NCBI RefSeq assembly: GCF_021354595.1
Contig: NZ_JADWYJ010000003.1
Location: forward strand, 1 to 64,000
Direction of reading: 5' to 3'
Origin: Maribellus sp. CM-23
Lineage (GTDB): Bacteria > Bacteroidota > Bacteroidia > Bacteroidales > Prolixibacteraceae
DNA length: 64,000 nt
A model generated the notes under the pieces. It saw only the letters and a list, made by a program, of their open reading frames with translations, had not been told where the DNA came from and did not search any database. The translations under genes and the position numbers were made by a program. This document shows, one piece after another, positions 18,134 through 23,904 of the stretch (within the stretch, counting starts at the first letter, position 1; each line of letters opens with the position of its first letter).

Positions 18134-18219
18134 ACCGTTACATACAACGGTAGCAGTATGCAGCGTGGCTTGTGTTGCGCCTGCGGCAAGCCATCATGTA
18201 TGATCGCATGTTATAGGCT
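18134..18219. repeat. attC-like imperfect palindrome, site A
   Basis: About 86 bp with arms TGGCTTG (18166-18172) and CAAGCCA (18187-18193) around a GC-rich centre. The outer ends read ACATACAAC and GTTATAGGC, near-complementary and reminiscent of the integron ends GCCTAAC/GTTAGGC with an extra TA. The stop codon of the neighbouring gene lies inside the GTTATAGGC end. Interpreted as a possible recombination site; the recombinase is not in the window. Confidence 0.5.
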
Positions 18220-18789
18220 GGTTATTTCTTTTATTATTAATTTCAATACTTCAAGATCCCGTAAGAAATCTTCGTTTGATTCTGATATTCCTGAATGTTT
18301 GTATACTATTTCCAAAGTATTATTCTTTGTTTCTATGTGAAAATGAGATTTTGATGAAGTTAGAACTTTAATTATATTTTCATTCGTTTCTATTAATTGT
18401 CTCAGTCTTATATGATTTGTCTTTAATGAAAACTTTTTATCAATTTTTTCATTCCCTGAGTTCGTTTTATTAAGACCAAATATTTTCTCTATTAAATCCC
18501 TTTCCCATATTCTGAGAAATATTTTCTGTCTTGTTACACGCGATAATATATAAGTCAAGGGTGTTGGTTGGTCATTACTGCCTGGATTAATGTATACTGT
18601 TTGCTCAATTTTTAAATCAAAATCTTCAATCTTGCCTGATATAGAATAAACATAAATAGGGCCATTCACATTAGCCCGAATGTTTTCTTTAAATTTAAAT
18701 TCTCCATTTATAATTTTAGAGAATTCCTCCCATGTCTTTTTTAAGGATTCTGGCTTAATTGTATAAAAAAATGAATCTTTTATGTTCAT
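18211..18789 (-). CDS. Hypothetical cassette protein
   Basis: A 192-residue protein of no recognised family. It is rich in Lys, Ile, Asn and Glu, has no signal peptide or membrane segment, and looks like a small cytosolic alpha/beta protein. The start is the ATG at 18789 (MNIKDSFFYTIKPESL); the frame continues upstream to 18945, but that part translates the GC-rich palindrome and is not protein-like. Base composition is markedly AT-rich. It is flanked on both sides by palindromes with mirror-image GTTATAGGC ends, so it looks like a single-gene cassette without its own strong promoter. Confidence 0.7.
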   Translation of the reverse strand: MNIKDSFFYTIKPESLKKTWEEFSKIINGEFKFKENIRANVNGPIYVYSISGKIEDFDLKIEQTVYINPGSNDQPTPLTYILSRVTRQKIFLRIWERDLIEKIFGLNKTNSGNEKIDKKFSLKTNHIRLRQLIETNENIIKVLTSSKSHFHIETKNNTLEIVYKHSGISESNEDFLRDLEVLKLIIKEITSL

Positions 18790-18810
18790 GTTATGCTTTA
18801 TAATTTGCTT

Positions 18811-18962
18811 GCCTATAACGGTTGGTACATGATGTCGGGGCGGATTTCGGAGAGCGTTCCTGTCCGCCAGCTGGCGGACACGGAACTGCGAAACGATCCC
18901 GAAGCCTCGGGACGCAGTTGGCGTACCACTGAACCCGCCCTGCAATATGTAATGTGTTACCC
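18811..18962. repeat. attC-like imperfect palindrome, site B, with nested hairpins
   Basis: About 152 bp bounded by GCCTATAACGG (18811) and GTGTTACCC (to 18962). The two halves pair imperfectly, with ACATGATGTCGGGGCGG facing CCGCCCTGCAATATGT. Inside are a perfect 20-bp palindrome centred on CCAGCTGG (18861-18880), extended by GTTCC/GGAAC, and a second hairpin TCCCGA-AGCC-TCGGGA (18897-18912). GC content is far above the flanking genes. A MITE or REP-like element is the main alternative. Confidence 0.5.
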
Positions 18963-18968
18963 TCAGGT

Positions 18969-19475
18969 TTAATTTATTTTTTCGTATCTCAAATCAAAGT
19001 TTTTAGTCAAGAAATCAATTGCTTTTTCAACATTTGCTTTCTTCTTCAATTCCATAATTACATCACGTTTGGTATAACTATCATTCAAAATGTATAGGTT
19101 GTAACTATAATATTCTGTACCTGAATCAGGTTTAACATCACTAATCCATGCAAGTTTCTGATACTTTCTTGATTTCAAGGCAACAATTTTTGAAGCTTTT
19201 GAAATATCAATTTTCTGTTTCAATATTAGTCTACTCCAGAAGAAATAACCTTTCCATAAATCTGTCTTAATTTTTGTTAATCCAACTTTTAAAAAAGTAA
19301 TTGAAATAAAAATTAGAAATAAGATGAAAAGAATAACTAATAAAAAAAATTCCTTTGCATTGATGTTCCCTGTTATTATAAAAATGAATGCAATTACAAT
19401 TGGCATTCCAATACATAGAGCAAGAATGTTCTTTTGATGAAATGAGAAATTGTATTCAAGGATAACTTTTTTCAT
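18969..19475 (-). CDS. Hypothetical membrane protein in cassette island
   Basis: A 168-residue protein with two adjacent hydrophobic helices near the N-terminus (ILALCIGMPIVIAFIFIITG and FFLLVILFILFLIFISITFL) joined by a short loop. A cytosolic domain of ~100 residues ends in a lysine-rich helix (MELKKKANVEKAIDFLTKNF). No family is recognised; the layout resembles bacterial PH-domain-like membrane proteins. It starts 6 bp after the preceding gene stops, with no palindrome between them, so the two behave as one transcription or cassette unit. Confidence 0.7.
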   Translation of the reverse strand: MKKVILEYNFSFHQKNILALCIGMPIVIAFIFIITGNINAKEFFLLVILFILFLIFISITFLKVGLTKIKTDLWKGYFFWSRLILKQKIDISKASKIVALKSRKYQKLAWISDVKPDSGTEYYSYNLYILNDSYTKRDVIMELKKKANVEKAIDFLTKNFDLRYEKIN

Positions 19476-19481
19476 TAATTG

Positions 19482-20078
19482 CTAATTTGTAAATATTATT
19501 TTGGTTTCACAATCAGTTAATTGTCTGTTGTTTTTGAAATCTGTTATTAAAAAATAGTTCTTTGTTTTCTTGTCAAATGTTTCAAGGATTAAAGAGTCAT
19601 TTTTAAATTTGTACTCACCGAGATTTTCAAAAATGATTTTTCCTTGTTCTCCATATTTAATAAATGTGTAAAGTCCATTCGTAAGCGAAATTTCACTTAA
19701 TCCAATATTTTCATTTGTATGAAACTTTTCTTCATCGGAATTTTGGTAATCGTTATAAAAGGCTTCCACTTTACATTTTTTAGGGTTTTGAAGTGAGTAC
19801 TTAATTTTTACTCGATTTCCGATATTTTGCCTTCCATATTTTTCCCCAACTGTGGTGAAGTTAAAGTAAACACTGTCATTTACAGAATAAACAAATTTTA
19901 ATCTCTGATAACTTCCTCCCCATCGGACTCCCCATTTATGATATGTGTTTACAATTTTACCAGTCGTAATATCAGTCTTTCCGAAAATGAATTTAGGCAA
20001 TTCAAATCCATTCCAAGCAACATAAACGAATGCTGCTAAAAATATTAAACCAAATATCCATGAATTACTTCTGCTCAT
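19482..20078 (-). CDS. Hypothetical membrane-anchored protein in cassette island
   Basis: A 198-residue protein with one N-terminal membrane segment (SWIFGLIFLAAFVYVAWNGF) followed by a beta-rich domain: TGKIVNTYHKWGVRWGGSYQRLKFVYSV and VGEKYGRQNIGNRVKIKYS. This half looks like the short OB/DUF3592-like domains that follow a membrane helix, though the match is weak. The second half is unrecognised. The ATG at 20078 (MSRSNSWIF) puts charged residues just before the membrane helix; the frame extends to 20111. It is the first gene of the island unit read on the minus strand, preceded by a decayed GGGTAAC-type end (20090-20109). Confidence 0.68.
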   Translation of the reverse strand: MSRSNSWIFGLIFLAAFVYVAWNGFELPKFIFGKTDITTGKIVNTYHKWGVRWGGSYQRLKFVYSVNDSVYFNFTTVGEKYGRQNIGNRVKIKYSLQNPKKCKVEAFYNDYQNSDEEKFHTNENIGLSEISLTNGLYTFIKYGEQGKIIFENLGEYKFKNDSLILETFDKKTKNYFLITDFKNNRQLTDCETKIIFTN

Positions 20079-20358
20079 TTCAAAATTGTGGGTAACGTAT
20101 ATGTATACCACACAGTGCTATACATTTTATCAGTTGCTGTTGATTTAAATCGTTGATTTCGTTGGGTTTGCTCCTGGGAAACCATGTGTATTTGTGTTTT
20201 GTATTGGCAAGCGGAGTTTTCAATGTATTGGGTAATGATTAATTTTTGTTTTCTAAAATAAACATAATTTCTGATCCTTGTTGGTTGAGCATTAAAAAGA
20301 TTTTGAGGGCAGTACGCAGTTTGGGGTAGGGAGGAAGCACCAAAAGCTGCCGGAATGA
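20079..20358. other. Non-coding spacer with a decayed cassette end
   Basis: No gene is supported. GGGTAACGTATATGTATACC at 20090-20109 is itself an imperfect palindrome and resembles the GTTACCC end of site B, so it may be a third, degenerate recombination site. The rest is anonymous AT-rich sequence leading into the 41-bp array. Confidence 0.4.
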
Positions 20359-20850
20359 TTTTTCACTTCATTGTCGCTGGACAAAGACTCGCCAATCAGT
20401 TTTTTACTTCATTGTCCCAGACAAAAGGCTGACGAAAAACTTTTTCACTTCATTGTCCCGGACAAAAGGCTGACGAAAAACTTTTTCGCTTCATTGTCGC
20501 GGACAAAAGGCTGTCAAAACATTTTTTCACATCATTGTCCCGGACAAAACGTTGTCAAAACACTTTTTTGCTTCATTGTCCCGGACAAAAGGCTGTCAAA
20601 ACATTTTTTCACTTCATTGTCCCGGACAAAAGGTTGCCAAAATACTTTTTCACTTCATTGTCGCTGGACAAAAGCCCGCCAGACAATTTTTTAGTCCATT
20701 TTCCGGGAAAATAAGCTGACCAATCAGTTTTTCATCACGTGGTGAGTCACTATTGGCAGGAAAATCAATTTTTTGCCCCGTGGTAAGTCACCAAGCCTTG
20801 TCCGACGATTTTTTCAGGACGTGGTGATTCACCACTGGCTTTCGGGAACC
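20359..20850. repeat. Tandem array of twelve 41-bp units
   Basis: Twelve units of exactly 41 bp without a single insertion or deletion, starting at 20359, 20400, 20441, 20482, 20523, 20564, 20605, 20646, 20687, 20728, 20769 and 20810. Every unit opens with a T5-T6 tract. Units 1-8 carry an (imperfect) dyad TTGTCC-C-GGACAA; units 10-12 diverge to GTGGTGA..TCAC-like cores. The period is not a multiple of three, so an open frame over part of it is not meaningful. There are no conserved repeats alternating with unique spacers, so it is not CRISPR. Confidence 0.92.
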
Positions 20851-21125
20851 GCAGTGCAAGCTATGAGCTATGAGCCACGAGTCACTGGTCATAGCTTGTT
20901 TGTCATTTGCAATTTAAAATTCAATCTCATCAATCCTTCAACCTCAATGCGAGAATGCAGAAATGCTTTAATGCATGAATAAGCTGCATGCTATTCGCTG
21001 CGAGTCATTGGTCATTTGTCAGTGGTTGACCTTTCCTAAATACTGCAAACTGAGACTGGAAACTGCGACTGAATAATGCCCTTCAGTCCATCAATCCCTA
21101 CAACTAAGACTGCACACCGATTGCA
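20851..21125. other. Low-complexity intergenic sequence
   Basis: No gene is supported. The sequence is built of degenerate short words: CTATGAGCTATGAG, a near-duplicate CGAGTCACTGGTCAT / CGAGTCATTGGTCAT at 20878 and 21001, AATCTCATCAATCC and ATGCAGAAATGC. Similar texture occurs at 10200-10350 and 60450-60500, so it appears to be a recurring intergenic sequence type in this genome. Confidence 0.5.
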
Positions 21126-21141
21126 AATCGGCGCGAGCGGG
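21117..21141. repeat. Right copy of the 16-bp direct repeat
   Basis: AATCGGCGCGAGCGGG at 21126-21141 repeats 17553-17568 exactly. It overlaps a small hairpin CCGATT-GCA-AATCGG (21117-21131), a form seen in REP-like elements. Confidence 0.6.
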
Positions 21142-21177
21142 TTGTGTAAAAGGGTAGCTGAACCAAAGAGAAACTGC

Positions 21178-22416
21178 CTATTTCTTTTTTCTGCGTTTGG
21201 GTGGAGGTGCGTTGGCTTCGCGCATCAGCCGTTTCCAGTTGTAATCGGTGTCGGCCGTAAAGTCCAGCGTTTCCTGGTAGTCTCCTTTGTCGATTTCAAG
21301 AACGGTGATTTCTTTTTCCAGGAAGCCTTCGATTTCTTCCAGGATCTCTTTCTCCTCGTTGCTGCAAAACGAAACCGCCTGTCCTTTGTTTTTCCCCCGT
21401 CCGGTACGCCCAACGCGGTGCACGTAATTTTCAGGAACTTCGGGGAGGTCGTAATTCACCACAAAATCCACATTCGGAATATCGATACCCCGCGCACTCA
21501 CATCGGTGGCAATCAGCAAACGAGAAGCACCCGACTTAAAGTTGCTCATGGTTGCATTTCGCTCTTTTTGATCTTTGTCGCTGTGGATGGTTTCGGATTG
21601 GATCTTTACGCGTTCCATCGCCTTTTTCACTCTTTCGGCGCGCACTTTGGTTCGCACAAAAACCAGGATCTTTGCCTCCGGGTTTTCATTTACCAGTCTT
21701 TCGAGAAAGGCCCTTTTATCGTCCATTTCAATATAGGCAACTTTGTGGTCGATGTTTTTGGCTACCGGGTTTTTGGGCGAAATCTGTATGCGTATGGCGT
21801 TATTGACCAGCGAATAGGCCAGCTTTTTAATCTTCGGATTAATGGTGGCTGAGAAAAACAGTGTTTGCCGTTTTTTGGGCAGAAAGCGGATCAGGTCGTT
21901 GATGTCTTTGATAAAGCCCAGATCGAGCATGTGATCGGCTTCGTCAAGGATTAGGATTTCTACATCCTGCAATTTCAGATGCCCCTGGCTCACCAGGTCA
22001 AAAAGCCGGCCGGGCGTGGCTACCACTACATCAACACCTTTTTGTATTTGACTGATTTGCGGATCTTGCTCCACACCGCCAATAAGCGCCATGGTTTTTA
22101 TGTTCATGTTTTCAGCCAGGCCGGTAAAAACAGAACAAATCTGCTCGGCCAGTTCGTGGGTTGGAGCCATCACCAGGCATTTTACTCCCTGCCTGTTTTT
22201 ACTTTGTTGCAGTTTATGAAGCACCGGAATTACAAAAGCAGCGGTTTTCCCGGTGCCGGTTTGTGCAATGGCCAGCACATCTTCGCCCTTTAAAATAGGC
22301 GGAATGGCTTTGTACTGAATGTCAGTGGGGCGGCGCAATCCCTGCTTTTCCAGGTTTTGCTTAATGGGCTGTGCTATTGAATAATCCTCGAACTTCATGA
22401 TCTGATTTTGCGACAA
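21178..22416 (-). CDS. DEAD-box ATP-dependent RNA helicase
   Basis: A 412-residue helicase of the RhlE/SrmB type that unwinds RNA duplexes in ribosome assembly or mRNA decay. All motifs are in order: Q motif with F..GLRRPTDIQ, AQTGTGKTAAF (I), PTHELAEQI (Ia), TPGRLFDLV (Ib), LDEADHML (II), FFSATI (III), VFVRTKVRAERV (IV), ATDVSARGIDIPNVDFVVNYD (V) and YVHRVGRTGRG (VI). The tail is short and basic (PPPKRRKKK), as in RhlE-like proteins of Bacteroidota. The subclass cannot be fixed from motifs alone. Confidence 0.95.
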   Translation of the reverse strand: MSQNQIMKFEDYSIAQPIKQNLEKQGLRRPTDIQYKAIPPILKGEDVLAIAQTGTGKTAAFVIPVLHKLQQSKNRQGVKCLVMAPTHELAEQICSVFTGLAENMNIKTMALIGGVEQDPQISQIQKGVDVVVATPGRLFDLVSQGHLKLQDVEILILDEADHMLDLGFIKDINDLIRFLPKKRQTLFFSATINPKIKKLAYSLVNNAIRIQISPKNPVAKNIDHKVAYIEMDDKRAFLERLVNENPEAKILVFVRTKVRAERVKKAMERVKIQSETIHSDKDQKERNATMSNFKSGASRLLIATDVSARGIDIPNVDFVVNYDLPEVPENYVHRVGRTGRGKNKGQAVSFCSNEEKEILEEIEGFLEKEITVLEIDKGDYQETLDFTADTDYNWKRLMREANAPPPKRRKKK

Positions 22417-22480
22417 AGGTAGTTGAATCGTTTGTTCAAAAGCAAGGCTCCATCAATATTCTGACGATTTGGCGATTGTT

Positions 22481-22894
22481 TTACAAAGTAGCCCAAATCC
22501 GGGCCAGCGAAAACCCGGGTGCTTTTATGTCTAGATCAAGAAAATAGCCAAAGGGAGTTTGTGCGGTTGTAAAGTCAGCGTTTTGAAGGCGTTTTTCTGC
22601 CTGGTCAAACAACTCTTTGGTAAATTCGATCGATGCTTTCGACTCGGAAAGATGCGCAAACGAATGAAGGATGACGCTTTTGCAGTTGTTTTTACGGGCG
22701 GTCCACTTCAGGTGGTTCACCAGCTTTTTTTCGCGGCTTGCCACGTCCTTTTCTTCGTCCGCTTCTTCCACCTGTATAAACGCCAGAATGGAGTCAGTAA
22801 ATGCTGCTCCATCTGTTATTTCTTCGGCTGTCTCCAGATTTTTTGTCCGGGGTGTGTACGAAAAGTGGTCGACATACATAACCAGTACCTTCAT
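22481..22894 (-). CDS. Free-standing archaeal-type threonyl-tRNA editing domain
   Basis: A 137-residue protein resembling the N-terminal editing domain of archaeal threonyl-tRNA synthetase (DTD-like fold), which removes serine from mischarged tRNA-Thr. Matches include the opening MKVLVMYVDHFSY, the strand VILHSFAHLSES containing the active-site His, and the C-terminal TAQTPFGYFLDLDIKAPGFSLAR. No synthetase core is attached, so it would act in trans or on another substrate. It lies between the helicase and the haem proteins without obvious functional coupling. Confidence 0.8.
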   Translation of the reverse strand: MKVLVMYVDHFSYTPRTKNLETAEEITDGAAFTDSILAFIQVEEADEEKDVASREKKLVNHLKWTARKNNCKSVILHSFAHLSESKASIEFTKELFDQAEKRLQNADFTTAQTPFGYFLDLDIKAPGFSLARIWATL

Positions 22895-22936
22895 CCTGTT
22901 TTTCAGCTAAAGATAGAGGAAATGTAATAAAGCGGG

Positions 22937-23410
22937 TTATTCTTCCACGGCTTTGACCAGCAGTTCTTCGCTTAAGCGGGTAGTCCAGTCACAAAGTGCG
23001 ACAATTTGCTCGTCCGAAAGCTTGGCTTTGGGGTGCATCAAAAGATACGATTTGAGCGGCATTTTCCGGTGTTCACTTTCCTGGCACATTTCCTCCAGTT
23101 TGGTGATCTGCGAAAAAACATCCATGTTTCCCCATTCCGAGAAATTCAATTCTTTTTTCCCCTCCCGAATGTGATTGGCCACCATCCACGAAACAGGTGA
23201 AACTGAGTGGTACCAATGGTAGTTGGTATTGTTTGAATGGCAATCGAAACAAGAGTTTTTGAGAATTCCTGCCACATTCTCAGGAACAGAATGAAGCGTC
23301 AGAATATGGTTTTCCGACGCTTCACTGGTATTTTTTTCCGGTTGAAAAAACTGTGCGGCAACCAATGCCACCACGATCAGCAGAAAAAATATCCGAAGTA
23401 TTTTTCGCAT
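22937..23410 (-). CDS. Haem-binding domain protein (c-type)
   Basis: A 157-residue exported protein with an N-terminal membrane anchor or signal (RIFFLLIVVALVAAQFF) and a haem-binding domain holding a single CFDCH (C54, C57, H58) for covalent haem c. The downstream segment NYHWYHSVSPVSWMVANHIREGKKELNFSEW is characteristic of the Haem_bd family. MPLKSYLLMHPKAKLSD may hold the second axial ligand. It starts 1 bp after the end of a second haem protein, so the two are co-expressed and probably act together in periplasmic electron transfer. Confidence 0.88.
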   Translation of the reverse strand: MRKILRIFFLLIVVALVAAQFFQPEKNTSEASENHILTLHSVPENVAGILKNSCFDCHSNNTNYHWYHSVSPVSWMVANHIREGKKELNFSEWGNMDVFSQITKLEEMCQESEHRKMPLKSYLLMHPKAKLSDEQIVALCDWTTRLSEELLVKAVEE

Positions 23411-23411
23411 G

Positions 23412-23804
23412 TTACTTTGCTTTTACCAATGCTTTTGTTTCTTTTTTGGCCCAACTCAGCAGCACTTTCTTTTCGGTTTCCGATAATGCTTTGTCGGGGT
23501 ATTTTTCCAAAAACTTTTTTGGCGGCATTTCGTTCTTTTCAAGGGTCTCTGAAATTTCTTTGTAGGTGCTGATCATTTTTACTTTGCTCAGCGTGTCCAG
23601 TTTTTTGAAGTCGAGTTCCTTCTTGGCATCTTCGTTTCTGGAATCGGTGTTGTGGCAACCGATGCAGGATTTATCGACGATTGCTTTTACTTCGTCGGGC
23701 ATGGGGCCAAAAGGTTGGACCGGGTTTTTTTCGGTTTCGCCGGCAAACAGCGACAAACTAAACAGGGCCACAAACAAAAGAGAGAGGCTGGTTTTTGTTC
23801 TCAT
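23412..23804 (-). CDS. Small periplasmic haem-binding protein
   Basis: A 130-residue protein with a signal peptide (SLSLLFVALFSLSLFAG) and one CIGCH motif (C47, C50, H51). The helix EISETLEKNEMPPKKFLEKYPDKALSETE aligns with the corresponding part of its downstream neighbour (EHRKMPLKSYLLMHPKAKLSDEQ), and the Met in MPP is a likely haem ligand. The pair look like an old duplication with one member keeping a membrane anchor. The redox partner is not in the window. Confidence 0.86.
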   Translation of the reverse strand: MRTKTSLSLLFVALFSLSLFAGETEKNPVQPFGPMPDEVKAIVDKSCIGCHNTDSRNEDAKKELDFKKLDTLSKVKMISTYKEISETLEKNEMPPKKFLEKYPDKALSETEKKVLLSWAKKETKALVKAK

Positions 23805-23904
23805 AAATGTAATTTTAAGTTTAATTTACAGTTTGATTACTATAACACAAGTTAGCTTGCTTTTGTTGAAAAACAGAAGAAGCTGATTACCACGAGAGTT
23901 TTTT

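Noticed and set aside
18790..18945. N-terminal extension of the island gene at 18211
   Set aside because: It translates the GC-rich palindrome (MQGGFSGTPTASRGFG...), unlike the Lys/Ile-rich protein that follows.
20371..20694. Open frame across the 41-bp array as a protein
   Set aside because: The period is not divisible by three, the peptide is an artefact of repeated words (SRTKGCQN), and no start context or conservation is visible.
20359..20850. CRISPR array
   Set aside because: Units are contiguous, without unique spacers between conserved repeats, and there are no cas genes. The same reasoning applies to 60501-60773.
21076..21852. 258-residue plus-strand frame opposite the DEAD-box helicase
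   Set aside because: A shadow of the helicase, with no protein-like motifs of its own.
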